Source: Rhizobium lusitanum (lineage in GTDB: Bacteria > Pseudomonadota > Alphaproteobacteria > Rhizobiales > Rhizobiaceae). Taken from it: DNA of 64,000 nt. Below the pieces are notes generated by a model. That model searched no databases. It was not told the origin of the DNA and saw nothing but the letters and a program-made list of their open reading frames with translations. Within the stretch, counting starts at the first letter, position 1. Each line of letters starts with the position of its first letter. Shown here piece by piece: positions 29,131-38,300 of this stretch. A program made the translations under genes and the position numbers. The stretch lies in assembly GCF_014189535.1 (NCBI RefSeq), contig NZ_CP050308.1, forward strand, positions 992,001-1,056,000. The letters are read 5' to 3'.

Positions 29131-31011
29131 TCACCGGTCGGCAAAATCCTTGATGACCTTCAAAAACGCATCCCCGTAGCGCTCCAGCTTCGCCTGTCCG
29201 ACGCCTGAGATCCCAAGCAGAGCGTCGCGGCTCGTCGGCCGTTCCGTCGCAAAGGCAATCAAGGTCGTATCCGGGAAAACGACATAGGGCGGCACTCCGA
29301 GCGCCTTGGCGATCTTCGTGCGCTCCGCTCTCAGAGCGTCGAACAAAGGCTGTGCCTCGCCGGAAAGGCCCGATTCCCGTTTTTCCATCCGCGCACCCTT
29401 CTTGGTGCGACGGCCCGATTCCGGCCGGTCCTTGCGGAAGAAGACCTGACGTTCGTGCTTGAACACGGCCTTTGCCTCCGGCTCCAGCTTCATGGCGCCA
29501 AAGGCGGTATGGTCGACGCTGATGAAGCCGTTTGCCAACAGTTGCCGGAAGACGGATTGCCAGGTGCGGGAGGGAATATCCTTGCCGGCCCCGAAAACCG
29601 GCATGTTGACATGACCGAAGCGCTCGGTCTTTTCGTTGACCGTGCCCATCAGCACATCGATGACATGGCCGGTGCCGAAGCGCTCGCCGGTGCGATAGAC
29701 GGCGGCCAGCGCCTTGATCGCCGCTTCCGTCCCGTCCCAGGTCTCGACCGGCTTCAGGCATGTATCGCAATTGCCGCAGCCGCCAGCATGCGCCTCGCCG
29801 AAATGCCCAAGGATCGCCTGTCGCCGGCAGCCAGCCGTTTCGCAGACCGCAAGCAGCGCATTGAGCTTCCCGCGCTCGACGCGCTTGATCTCCGGCGCCG
29901 CGTTGCCCTCATCAATCATCCGCCCCCGCTGGATGACGTCGGCCATGCCGTAAGCCATCCAGACCTCGGACGGCAGCCCGTCGCGTCCGGCGCGGCCTGT
30001 CTCCTGATAATAGGCCTCGATGGAGCCAGGCAGATCGAGATGGGCGACATAGCGCACATTCGGCTTGTCGATACCCATGCCGAAGGCTACCGTCGCCACC
30101 AGGCAAAGATCTTCTTCCTTCAAAAATGCGTCCTGATTGGCATCGCGAACCGAGCGGTCCATGCCGGCATGATAGGCAAGCGCGCGAACGCCCTGCCCGT
30201 TCAGCCATTCCGCAGTATCTTCGACCTTGGCCCGCGACAGGCAATAGACAATGCCGCTATCGCCACGATGGCCATCGAGAAAGCGCAACAACTGCTGGCG
30301 CGGCTGGTCACGCTCGACAATCTCATAGGCAATGTTCGGTCGATCGAAGCTGGTGGTGAAAACCTGGGCATTGTCGAGCCCCAGCCTTTCGATGATATCG
30401 TCGCGCGTATGCGGATCCGCCGTTGCCGTCAGGGCGATGCGCGGCACATTGGGAAAGAGTTCCGCAAGCTTGCCGAGATCGCGATATTCCGGCCGGAAAT
30501 CATGTCCCCATTGCGAGACGCAATGCGCCTCATCGATCGCGAACAGGGCAATCTTCGCCCTGGCGATCATCTGCTGGAATCCATCGGTCAGGATGCGCTC
30601 GGGCGTGACATAGAGCATATCGAGCGTGCCGCTGGAGACGGCGCGATAGATATCGCTCGCTTCCTCACGCGACAAAGATGAATTCAATGCCGCCGCGCGG
30701 ATACCAAGCTGCTTCATCGCCTCGACCTGATCGCGCATCAGGGCGATCAGCGGCGAGACGACGATGCCGATGCCATCGCGGCAAAGGGCCGGAATCTGGA
30801 AGCACAGCGACTTGCCAGCCCCGGTCGGAAACAGCACCACCGCGTCGCCGCCGGCCACGACATGCTCGACCACCTGCTGCTGCTTGCCGCGAAAGGCCGG
30901 GTAGCCGTAGACCCGCTTGAGGATGTCGAGCGGCGCCATTCCGGAACTGCGCTCCGCAAATAGCGCATCGTCGGCGGAAAACCGCGGTTCCTGTCTATCC
31001 GGCTGTGACAT
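29131..31011 (-). CDS. recQ: ATP-dependent DNA helicase RecQ
   Basis: This 626-residue 3'-5' superfamily 2 helicase acts in recombination and replication-fork repair. Walker A is [14 protein letters not shown], motif [20 protein letters not shown], motif [15 protein letters not shown]. The RQC zinc-binding cysteines follow ([18 protein letters not shown]), and an HRDC domain closes the protein ([24 protein letters not shown]). It begins 7 nt after dnaG stops, so the two genes are almost certainly cotranscribed. Confidence 0.97.
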   Translation of the reverse strand: MSQPDRQEPRFSADDALFAERSSGMAPLDILKRVYGYPAFRGKQQQVVEHVVAGGDAVVLFPTGAGKSLCFQIPALCRDGIGIVVSPLIALMRDQVEAMKQLGIRAAALNSSLSREEASDIYRAVSSGTLDMLYVTPERILTDGFQQMIARAKIALFAIDEAHCVSQWGHDFRPEYRDLGKLAELFPNVPRIALTATADPHTRDDIIERLGLDNAQVFTTSFDRPNIAYEIVERDQPRQQLLRFLDGHRGDSGIVYCLSRAKVEDTAEWLNGQGVRALAYHAGMDRSVRDANQDAFLKEEDLCLVATVAFGMGIDKPNVRYVAHLDLPGSIEAYYQETGRAGRDGLPSEVWMAYGMADVIQRGRMIDEGNAAPEIKRVERGKLNALLAVCETAGCRRQAILGHFGEAHAGGCGNCDTCLKPVETWDGTEAAIKALAAVYRTGERFGTGHVIDVLMGTVNEKTERFGHVNMPVFGAGKDIPSRTWQSVFRQLLANGFISVDHTAFGAMKLEPEAKAVFKHERQVFFRKDRPESGRRTKKGARMEKRESGLSGEAQPLFDALRAERTKIAKALGVPPYVVFPDTTLIAFATERPTSRDALLGISGVGQAKLERYGDAFLKVIKDFADR

Positions 31012-31018
31012 CTATCCC

Positions 31019-33013
31019 CTACTTCCCTGCGGGTCCTTTGATACGGCCGGAAAGCACCCCGAAGCCGTCAATGATCGCTTCCTGGTTTTCCAGCCGCAAG
31101 GCTTCGAGCTGCACTTCCTGCAAAGCGCGCATCAACTGTTCGATGAGTTCGCCGTCACCCTCTTCCGTCGCCTCGGCAACGGCGCGCTCCAGCTCGATCT
31201 TGTGCCAGCGCAGCGCCTTCGAGCGCTTGTGGAGCGCAAGCGCCTGGCGATAGCCCTCGCGCGCATCCTCCATCGCCGCTTCCTCGGTCGCCGTCCACAG
31301 GCGGGCATTGCGCACCTGCTGGTCGAGCGTCTTCAGCAATGCGGCGAAACCCTGCTCTTCCAGCTGTTCGATCAATCGCTCTCGGCTAAGCTGCTGAGCC
31401 GATATGGTTGCCGCCGCTCCGAGCATGGCAGACCATAGGCGCTGCAATTCGCGGCTCTCGTAGTCGATCGCGGCGATCTCATCATATTCGTCTTGCAACA
31501 GCAGCGGATGATTGACGATTGTCACCGCCAGCACGCTTTCGCGCAGGCCCGGAACGTCCAGATGACCCTTGATCATGCCCGAACGTGTCAAACGATCCGT
31601 CGCCTTCGTGCTGACCGCCACCGGCCGATTGCCGCCCTGTCCACTACGGCCGCCGAAGGAACGACCGTTGCCGTCGCGGGAAAAGCCGCGCCCCTGTTGA
31701 TTGTCGTTGCGCCGGAACTGCGGCTGGAACAGGCCGTTCAATCGGTCGCGAATATCCTGCTGATAGTGACGGCGGACATTTTCATCAGCGATAACCGCGA
31801 TCATCTGCTTCAGTCGGGCTTCGAGCTCCGCACGCGCTTCCGGCGTATCGAAAGTGCCGTTGCTGGTTTCGCGGCTCCAGATCATCTCCGCCAACGGCTT
31901 TGCCTGCGCCAACACCTTGTCGAAGGGCGCGCGGCCATCGTGGCGGACGAGATCGTCCGGATCCTTGCCGTCGGGCAACAGCGCGAAACGAACCGTGCGG
32001 CCGGGCTTGATATGCGGCAGCGCCAGATCGGCAGCACGATTGGCGGCACGAATGCCGGCGCCGTCACCATCGAAGCAGAGCACAGGCTGCGGCGTCATCT
32101 TCCACAGAAGATCAAGCTGGTTCTCCGTCAGCGCCGTGCCGAGCGGTGCGACGGCATTCTCGACGCCGGCCTGATGCAGCGCGATGACGTCCATATAGCC
32201 TTCGACGGCGATGATCGTCCCGCTGCCATCGCTGCCCTGTGAGGCACGCCGCGCACGGGTGAAATTATAGAGCACATTGCCCTTGTGAAAGAGCTCGGTC
32301 TCGTTGGAATTGAGATACTTCGCCGGCGCGTCCGCGGACATCGCCCGGCCGCCGAAGGCAATCACCTTTTCGCGGGAAGACAGAATCGGAAACATGATGC
32401 GGTCGCGGAAGCGATCGTAGGAGACAGGAATATCCGGACCATGCACCACGAGACCGCAGGCTTCGATCTGTTCTTTGCCAACATCCTTGCCGGCCAGAAA
32501 TTCCTTCAGCGCATTGCGGCTCTCCGGCGAGTAACCCAGACGAAAGGTGTCGATGGTGCGGCCGGTCAGTCCGCGATCACGCAGATAGGCGCGCGCCCTC
32601 GCCCCGTTTGCCGTCTGTAGCTGATCCTGAAAGAACTGTGTCGCCATCTCCATGACGTCGAGCAGCGAAGTGCGTTCCTTTTCGCGCTTCGCCTCCATCG
32701 GATCGGCGATCGGCATGGGAACGCCGGCCATATCGGCAATCTGCTGCACGGCTTCAGGAAAGCTCAGTCCTTCGAGGTCGGTCAGGAAGCGGAAATGATC
32801 GCCGGTGACGCCGCAGCCGAAGCAATGATAACGGCCCTTGCGGTCCTCGCAGTGGAAGCTTGGCGATTTTTCACCGTGGAACGGGCAGCAGGCCCAATAA
32901 TCGGCCCGCGGCACATTTGTCTTGCGCCGATCCCACGTCACACGGCGGCCGATCACGTCCGAAATGGGAACGCGGTCGCGAATCTCGTCGAGAAACGTAT
33001 TGGAAAATCGCAT
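31019..33013 (-). CDS. dnaG: DNA primase DnaG
   Basis: This 664-residue primase makes RNA primers for replication. The N-terminal CHC2 zinc finger is present (CCPFHGEKSPSFH, YHCFGCG), then the Toprim core (VEGYMDVIALHQAG with the catalytic glutamate; PVLCFDGDGAGIRAA with the DxD motif). An Asn/Gly/Arg-rich linker near residue 440 (DNQQGRGFSRDGNGRSFGG) precedes the C-terminal helicase-binding helical domain. GAGG lies upstream of ATG 33013. It heads a dnaG-recQ operon. Confidence 0.97.
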   Translation of the reverse strand: MRFSNTFLDEIRDRVPISDVIGRRVTWDRRKTNVPRADYWACCPFHGEKSPSFHCEDRKGRYHCFGCGVTGDHFRFLTDLEGLSFPEAVQQIADMAGVPMPIADPMEAKREKERTSLLDVMEMATQFFQDQLQTANGARARAYLRDRGLTGRTIDTFRLGYSPESRNALKEFLAGKDVGKEQIEACGLVVHGPDIPVSYDRFRDRIMFPILSSREKVIAFGGRAMSADAPAKYLNSNETELFHKGNVLYNFTRARRASQGSDGSGTIIAVEGYMDVIALHQAGVENAVAPLGTALTENQLDLLWKMTPQPVLCFDGDGAGIRAANRAADLALPHIKPGRTVRFALLPDGKDPDDLVRHDGRAPFDKVLAQAKPLAEMIWSRETSNGTFDTPEARAELEARLKQMIAVIADENVRRHYQQDIRDRLNGLFQPQFRRNDNQQGRGFSRDGNGRSFGGRSGQGGNRPVAVSTKATDRLTRSGMIKGHLDVPGLRESVLAVTIVNHPLLLQDEYDEIAAIDYESRELQRLWSAMLGAAATISAQQLSRERLIEQLEEQGFAALLKTLDQQVRNARLWTATEEAAMEDAREGYRQALALHKRSKALRWHKIELERAVAEATEEGDGELIEQLMRALQEVQLEALRLENQEAIIDGFGVLSGRIKGPAGK

Positions 33014-33576
33014 AATTACCTCTGGCTTGCCCCCTTATAAGCAGGAACAGCGCGCATTGCCACGAGGAACCCTTCACCACGCCCGCTATTCACAGCCCAT
33101 CGGGCATGGGCCGAAACTCCATCACTTCGATCACAAGACCGTGATTGCATCGGCGTTGTTAATGTCCTCACATCCGCCTGAAAAGCGATTTTGACATCGC
33201 TGATGACGGAAGCCACAGCGACTCCGAGCGACCTTTGTACGCACCGAAAATACAGCTCCTCCGTGTAAGAAAAGTGATGGAAAGCAACTGCTTGCCTACA
33301 ACTACGGCTGGGGAGAAGAGAGTGCGGCAACACCCGCCGCAACCATTGGCCGAAGATCGGGGCGCGCGCGATCTTCCCTGTTGGTGGCACATTTGCGGCA
33401 CAGTTCGTAAGCCAAACATTATTTTTTTGTAATTTGATTGTTCGCGTGCAGCGCAATAGCTTTCATCTCAAGGGACGAGACAAGCCGGCGAACTAAAAAT
33501 GGTTCGCGACGCGACATGCCTAGACGCCCCGACGAACAGGAAGCCAAAGGTACAGGTTTTCAGTTTAGGAGATAAA
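33014..33576. other. Divergent intergenic region
   Basis: About 560 bp separate dnaG (leftward) from a small secreted-protein gene (rightward). Base composition is close to genic and several frames are open, but none has a ribosome site or recognisable product. Both promoters should lie here; the A/T-rich stretch near 33418-33440 is the best candidate region for the rightward one. Confidence 0.45.
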
Positions 33577-33819
33577 ATGCGCGTTCTGCTGGTACCCTTT
33601 GCCGCCGCCGCTCTCTTCGCCACAGCTAACTATAGCTCGGCAACGATGACGGATGGCGCAGCACCTGTGGCAGCCACAAACGTGCTCTATACCGGCGCTG
33701 GCTACCAGCTTCCGGTCGATATTAAAGTTCCGGCTCTAAAGGCCGGTGTGAAAGTTCAAATATCCTGGCTGGAATCGCAAGGCATGGAATTGCCGCAACA
33801 GGTCAGGATCACCAGATAA
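33577..33819 (+). CDS. Small exported protein
   Basis: This 80-residue protein has a strong site (AGGAGATAAA) directly before ATG 33577. The first 22 residues are a signal peptide (VLLVPFAAAALFATANYSSA). The mature part, about 55 residues, has alternating hydrophobic residues (YQLPVDIKVPALKAGVKVQISW) suggesting beta strands, and no cysteine. I do not recognise a family. A hairpin downstream supports a monocistronic unit. Confidence 0.7.
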   Translation: MRVLLVPFAAAALFATANYSSATMTDGAAPVAATNVLYTGAGYQLPVDIKVPALKAGVKVQISWLESQGMELPQQVRITR

Positions 33820-33832
33820 GATTTTACCTATC

Positions 33833-33877
33833 CCCAGGTGAGGCACCATCCCTACCCCCGGCGCCGCCTCACCTGGG
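33833..33877 (+). terminator. Probable terminator, 12-bp perfect stem
   Basis: CCCAGGTGAGGC is exactly complementary to GCCTCACCTGGG across a 21-nt loop, 14 nt after the small exported-protein gene. There is no long T-run behind it, so it may be weak or act as an RNA-stabilising hairpin. Confidence 0.6.
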
Positions 33878-33942
33878 TGCCTTTGCAATAGACGTTTGAT
33901 TTTTGGGCCCCACCCTGCGTTATCAAACGGCTGCAAAGCGCA

Positions 33943-33975
33943 AGAAGGCAGGAGCTCCCCCAGCTCCTGCCTTCT
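33943..33975. terminator. Bidirectional terminator, 14-bp perfect stem
   Basis: AGAAGGCAGGAGCT pairs perfectly with AGCTCCTGCCTTCT over a 5-nt loop. It lies 45 nt after yqeY and 124 nt after the exported-protein gene, between convergent genes. Tails are CTATTTT on the plus strand and TTGCGCTTT on the minus strand. Confidence 0.75.
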
Positions 33976-34020
33976 CTATTTTGGGCCTATTGCAGAATAA
34001 AATATCGAGAATCGAACGGC

Positions 34021-34473
34021 TTACTTCAGCAGTTCTTTCAGGATCGCCGAAGCCTTGGCGAAGTCCATCTGTCCGGCATAGCGCTCGCGCAGCGCCGCGA
34101 CGCACTTGCCCATGTCCTTCAGGCCCTGGGCGCCGAGTTCCGCGATGACGGTGACGCAGATCTCGCGAACCTTATCCTCGGAGAGCTGTTCCGGCATGAA
34201 GCCCTGGATCACCGTGATTTCCTCACGTTCCTTCTGAGCCAACTCCGGACGGTCGCCATCGGTATACATCTTCACCGACTCATCGCGCTGCTTGATCATC
34301 TTGGCGAGCAGCTGCAGGATTTCGTCGTCGCTTGCCTGTTCTTTGCCCAGACCACGATTGGCAATGTCCTTGTCCTTGATACCGGCCAGGATCAGGCGCA
34401 CGGTCGAAAGCCTAGCCGCATCCTTGGCCCTCATGGCATCTTTCTGGGCGTTGGAAAGCGTTTCGCGGATCAT
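34021..34473 (-). CDS. yqeY: GatB/YqeY-domain protein
   Basis: This 150-residue all-helical protein is a freestanding YqeY domain, related to the tRNA-binding tail of the GatB amidotransferase subunit. Hallmarks are ARLSTVRLILAGIKDKDI, DDEILQLLAKMIKQRDES and ITVIQGFMPEQLSEDKV. Its role is probably tRNA binding. yqeY next to dnaG and rpoD is a common bacterial arrangement; here all three share a strand but with insertions. It is divergent from carA. Confidence 0.95.
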   Translation of the reverse strand: MIRETLSNAQKDAMRAKDAARLSTVRLILAGIKDKDIANRGLGKEQASDDEILQLLAKMIKQRDESVKMYTDGDRPELAQKEREEITVIQGFMPEQLSEDKVREICVTVIAELGAQGLKDMGKCVAALRERYAGQMDFAKASAILKELLK

Positions 34474-34775
34474 GTCTTTAACTCCCTAAGCAGGCCGGCG
34501 ACGATCGCCCAGCCTCTCATTTCATGTTGCCAGTCTCATAGACCATGAGCAGCGATCAATGCAATTGCGTGCCTGCGGCCGAAACTCGGCGAATTCCTTG
34601 GCGGGAAACGAAAACGGCGCATTGACCGGAACGCCTTGTTTGGCTATGTCCAACACCTGCACATTAGATCGATATTAAGGTCTCAAGCCGCGACGCATGT
34701 CGCTGGCTGCAATCTGCGACAAACATGGCGGAAGCCCCCGGCCTTTTCAAGGCCGCGCATGACGCCGGAAACGGG
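34474..34775. other. carA-yqeY divergent promoter region
   Basis: This 302-bp stretch separates yqeY from carA and should hold both promoters. No hairpin followed by a T-run and no pyrimidine-type leader peptide could be identified by eye, so attenuation of carA is not supported. Confidence 0.45.
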
Positions 34776-35990
34776 ATGACAATGACCGCCACAGCTCCAT
34801 GGACAATTGAAAAGCCGAGTGCCCTGCTCGTTCTCGCAGACGGCACCGTGATCGAAGGCAAGGGCATCGGCGCGACCGGCAAGGTCCAGGCCGAAGTCTG
34901 CTTCAACACGGCGCTGACAGGTTACGAGGAGATCCTGACCGACCCCTCCTATCTCGGCCAGATCGTTACTTTCACCTTCCCCCACATCGGCAACGTCGGC
35001 ACCAATGAAGAAGACGTCGAAGACCTGACGCCCGCCGCCCGGCACGGCGCCGTCGGCGTGATCTTCAAGGCCGATGTCACCGAGCCTTCGAACTACCGCG
35101 CCGCCAAGCATCTCGACCAATGGCTGAAGGCGCGCGGCATCATCGGCATGTACGGCATCGACACCCGCGCACTGACCGCCTGGATCCGTGAAAACGGCAT
35201 GCCCAACGGCGTCATCGCCCACGACCCGAACGGCGTCTTCGATATCGACCAGCTGAAGGCGGACGCCAAGGCCTGGAGCGGCCTCGAAGGCCTCGACCTC
35301 GCCAAGGTCGCCACCTCCGGCCAGTCGTCGCAATGGTCGCAGACACCCTGGATCTGGAACGAAGGCTACGGCGAGCTGAAGGCCAGCGATGCCAAGTATC
35401 ACGTCGTCTGTCTCGACTACGGTGTGAAGCGCAATATCCTGCGCCTCTTTGCCGGCCTCGACTGCAAGGTCACCGTGCTGCCGGCAACCGCATCCACCGA
35501 TGATGTGCTGGCGCTGAAGCCGGACGGCATCTTCCTGTCGAACGGCCCCGGCGATCCGGCCGCGACCGGCCAATACGCCGTGCCCGTCATCAAGGATCTG
35601 CTGAAGACGGAAATCCCGTTGTTCGGCATCTGCCTTGGCCACCAGATGCTCGGTCTCGCACTCGGTGCCAAGACCGCAAAAATGCATCAGGGTCATCATG
35701 GCGCCAACCATCCGGTCAAGGATCACACGACGGGCAAGGTCGAGATCGTCTCGATGAACCACGGCTTCGCGGTCGACGCGAGCACGCTGCCGGAAGGCGT
35801 TGAAGAGACTCACGTTTCGCTCTTCGACGGCACCAATTGCGGCCTGCGCCTTTCCGGCAAGCCGGTCTTCTCGGTACAGCACCACCCGGAAGCCTCTCCG
35901 GGCCCGCAGGACAGCCACTACCTCTTCCGCCGCTTCGTCAATCTGGTGCGCGAGAAGAAGGGCGAGCCGGCTTTGGCCGAGCGCGCATAA
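34776..35990 (+). CDS. carA: Carbamoyl-phosphate synthase small subunit
   Basis: This 404-residue glutaminase subunit feeds ammonia to CarB for carbamoyl phosphate, used for arginine and pyrimidines. The N-terminal domain has VCFNTALTGYEEILTDPSYLGQ. The class I amidotransferase domain carries the nucleophile cysteine in LFGICLGHQMLGLALGA and the catalytic His/Glu in FSVQHHPEASPGP. ATG 34776 follows GGAAACGGG; an ATG two codons later is equally possible, and the longer 34725 frame is unlikely. carB is 5.3 kb downstream with four leftward genes between. Confidence 0.97.
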   Translation: MTMTATAPWTIEKPSALLVLADGTVIEGKGIGATGKVQAEVCFNTALTGYEEILTDPSYLGQIVTFTFPHIGNVGTNEEDVEDLTPAARHGAVGVIFKADVTEPSNYRAAKHLDQWLKARGIIGMYGIDTRALTAWIRENGMPNGVIAHDPNGVFDIDQLKADAKAWSGLEGLDLAKVATSGQSSQWSQTPWIWNEGYGELKASDAKYHVVCLDYGVKRNILRLFAGLDCKVTVLPATASTDDVLALKPDGIFLSNGPGDPAATGQYAVPVIKDLLKTEIPLFGICLGHQMLGLALGAKTAKMHQGHHGANHPVKDHTTGKVEIVSMNHGFAVDASTLPEGVEETHVSLFDGTNCGLRLSGKPVFSVQHHPEASPGPQDSHYLFRRFVNLVREKKGEPALAERA

Positions 35991-36020
35991 GCAGCGCCGC
36001 CATCACCATCGTGTAAAACA

Positions 36021-36053
36021 AAAGCCCCGGATTGATCATCAATCTGGGGCTTT
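36021..36053. terminator. Bidirectional terminator between carA and the EVE-domain gene
   Basis: AAAGCCCCGGATT pairs with AATCTGGGGCTTT with one wobble pair and a 7-nt loop. Plus-strand tail TCGTCTTT; minus-strand tail TTGTTTTA. It serves both convergent genes. Confidence 0.85.
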
Positions 36054-36083
36054 CGTCTTTAAGAATGCACGATACCGCTTTGA

Positions 36084-36656
36084 TCAGGCCTGCAAGCGGC
36101 GGCGCCTGACCTCTTCCAGTTCGCTCGTGAGGATTTCCTGCAGGAACTCGAAATCGGATTCACTGAACGGAACCAGGCCAAATCTCAGTTTGTAACCCCA
36201 GTTCTTGTCCTGGGTAAAATCGAGCCAGTCCAGCAGAGGGCGGATCGGTTGTTCGGGCACATCAAGCCAATCGACATCCCGGCGAAACGCCTTGCCGCAT
36301 GCCATCTCGCCCTGATAGGGCTCGCCATCGCGGACATATCCGATCGCCGTGAAGCTCTTAAATCCGTCCTTGTCGCCCATGGCCACCGAGGGGGAATAAT
36401 AGACCACGCCGTCGCCCGGCTTGATGCGCTTCAGCGGCCCCTGCTTGCCGTGATTGACCTGCATGAAGCCTTGTGCCCGCCCATGCCGGACGTGCGCGGC
36501 ACAGGCAACAGCCAACCAATACGACTTTACCGCCGGCCGCTCGCGCCGAACCGACGCATCGGAACGCGGCAGCATGTGCACGACGGCGTCATGGTTGACA
36601 TGTCCATCCTGCGAGAAAAGCGTGGCCTGACTACGATCGCTTGCATTGTATGTCAT
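36084..36656 (-). CDS. EVE-domain protein
   Basis: The protein has 190 residues. Residues about 44-190 form an EVE domain, a PUA-like fold that binds modified bases in DNA or RNA: KSYWLAVACAAHVRHG, MQVNHGKQGPLKRIKPGDGVVYYSP, FTAIGYVRDGEPYQGEM. The first 40 residues are an extension rich in Ser, Asp and His that I do not recognise; an internal ATG at 36575 would remove it. It stands alone outside any island, so a housekeeping rather than defence role is more likely. Confidence 0.85.
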   Translation of the reverse strand: MTYNASDRSQATLFSQDGHVNHDAVVHMLPRSDASVRRERPAVKSYWLAVACAAHVRHGRAQGFMQVNHGKQGPLKRIKPGDGVVYYSPSVAMGDKDGFKSFTAIGYVRDGEPYQGEMACGKAFRRDVDWLDVPEQPIRPLLDWLDFTQDKNWGYKLRFGLVPFSESDFEFLQEILTSELEEVRRRRLQA

Positions 36657-36745
36657 GGTCGTCTCCCATCAAATTGGTATGACGCCAATATACGGGAACA
36701 TGCTGCCAATATCTGTCAGCAGTCTTCTCGCCAAAACGCAAAAAA

Positions 36746-36763
36746 GACCGGCACTAGCCGGCC
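36746..36763 (-). terminator. Terminator overlapping the MATE stop codon
   Basis: On the minus strand GGCCGGC pairs with GCCGGTC (one wobble) around a 4-nt loop TAGT and is followed by TTTTTT. The loop contains the TAG stop of the transporter gene, so the ribosome and the terminator hairpin must compete for the same bases. Confidence 0.8.
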
Positions 36764-38151
36764 GTTTTCTCCGAGCGCACCAGAATGTAAAACCGCACGC
36801 AAAGCATCACCGAGGCCGAGGCCAGTCCCAGGAGGAAGCCGAGCCAGATGCCGACGCCACCGAAGCCGAGAGGGAAGGCAAGCAGCCAGGCCAGGAAGAA
36901 GCCGATCGGCCAATAGGCGATCAGCGCCAGGATCATCGGAACGCGCGCATCCTTCAGGCCCCGCAACAGACCGCTGGCAATTGCCTGCAAACCATCGACC
37001 AGCTGGAACAGGCCCGCAACGACGATCAGCGGCGCCGCATAGGCAAGCACCTGCGGTGCCTCGGCCGAGGTCACGTCGAGAAACCAGCTTCCGAACCACG
37101 TTGGCATGGTGGCAAACAGGACACTGCCCAACAGCGAGATGCAGCTCGAAACGATGAGCACGACGATCGCCGCGCGCGTCAGACCAACGTAATCCCCCTG
37201 CCCATGCGCGACGCCGACCCGAACGGTCGCCGCCTGACTGAGGCCGAGCGGGATCATGAAGGCGATCGAGGCCCATTGCAGCGCGATGCCGTGAGCAGCG
37301 AGCTCGATCGTGCCGATCTGCCCCATCAAGAGCGACGCCACCGTGAACAGGCTGACCTCGGCCAGAACCGTGATGCTGATCGGAAAACCGAGACGAACCA
37401 CGTCCCACAATGCATGCCAGTCGGGCCGCCAAAGGCGAACGAAAATTTCATAACGGCGCGTCTTTTCGCGGCTCTGAACGAAGGCGACGATGAACAGGAA
37501 GCCTGCCGTCTGCACCGCCACCGAAACGATGGCAGCGCCGTGCAGCCCGAGCGCCGGCATGCCGAAGTGGCCAAGCACCAGTCCGTAGGCAAGTATCGCG
37601 TTCATCACCAGCATGGCGATGGTGACATAGAGAATGACGCGGGCCATGCCGATCGCGCTCACCAGCGCGCGTATGACGTTATAAAGTAGCCCCGGCAACA
37701 CGGCGTAATGACCAATGGCGATATATTCGCTGGCAAGCCTTGCCACATCGGGCTTCTGTCCGGCAGCCAACAGGATCTGCTCGGAATAAAAGAAGGCCGG
37801 CTGCGTCAATAGCCAAAAGGCAGTGACGACCCAGATGCCCATGCGCAGCGCCCGGCGCACCGAGATGACATCGCCTTGACCATAGGCCTGCGCCACAAGC
37901 GGCACGACGGCGATGGAAAAACCGGAACCGAAAATCTGGATGGTGAACAGGAATTGCGCAGCCAGAACCATGGCGGCCAACTGCTCGGCGCCGAGACGAC
38001 CGACGATCATCACATCCGTGGTGTTGATACCGAGCTGCGCCAGCTGGGCACCGATCAGCGGGATGCCAAGCGCCAGGGTGGCGCGGACATGCGCTGACCA
38101 CGAATTGTCATTGTCGTGCGCGAACGGGCGCGCAGTTGCCGGCATATCCAT
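36754..38151 (-). CDS. MATE-family multidrug efflux transporter
   Basis: This 465-residue protein has 12 predicted membrane helices in two pseudo-symmetric MatE repeats. Repeat one includes GIPLIGAQLAQLGINTTDVMIVGRLGAEQLAA; repeat two starts near LGFPISITVLAEVSLFTVASLLMG. The length and motifs match NorM-type Na+ or H+ antiporters for cationic drugs. The terminator hairpin overlaps its stop codon. It lies immediately before a TetA-like MFS exporter on the same strand, but a probable terminator separates them. Confidence 0.93.
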   Translation of the reverse strand: MDMPATARPFAHDNDNSWSAHVRATLALGIPLIGAQLAQLGINTTDVMIVGRLGAEQLAAMVLAAQFLFTIQIFGSGFSIAVVPLVAQAYGQGDVISVRRALRMGIWVVTAFWLLTQPAFFYSEQILLAAGQKPDVARLASEYIAIGHYAVLPGLLYNVIRALVSAIGMARVILYVTIAMLVMNAILAYGLVLGHFGMPALGLHGAAIVSVAVQTAGFLFIVAFVQSREKTRRYEIFVRLWRPDWHALWDVVRLGFPISITVLAEVSLFTVASLLMGQIGTIELAAHGIALQWASIAFMIPLGLSQAATVRVGVAHGQGDYVGLTRAAIVVLIVSSCISLLGSVLFATMPTWFGSWFLDVTSAEAPQVLAYAAPLIVVAGLFQLVDGLQAIASGLLRGLKDARVPMILALIAYWPIGFFLAWLLAFPLGFGGVGIWLGFLLGLASASVMLCVRFYILVRSEKTAG

Positions 38152-38269
38152 CTTGAAAACTCGATTTTAAGAGACGCGCAAATCGCTCCTACCCAAGGAT
38201 GCGCGAGCCTGCCGCCTTAGCGCAACTTCAACAAAAAAGCCAGTTGGCAAAGCTAAGATGCTAAAGAAT

Positions 38270-38296
38270 TCATCAGATCATCAAAATATCTGATGA
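38270..38296 (-). terminator. Probable terminator after the TetA-like gene
   Basis: TCATCAGAT and ATCTGATGA form a perfect 9-bp inverted repeat with a 9-nt loop, 5 nt after the MFS stop. On the minus strand the tail is ATTCTTTAG, a weak T-run. It also lies upstream of the MATE gene and could instead be an operator. Confidence 0.55.
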
Positions 38297-38300
38297 TTAT

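Noticed and set aside
33016..33456. 146-codon leftward frame upstream of dnaG
   Set aside because: No ribosome site, Arg/Ser/Cys-rich product, no family resemblance; it overlaps the dnaG promoter region.
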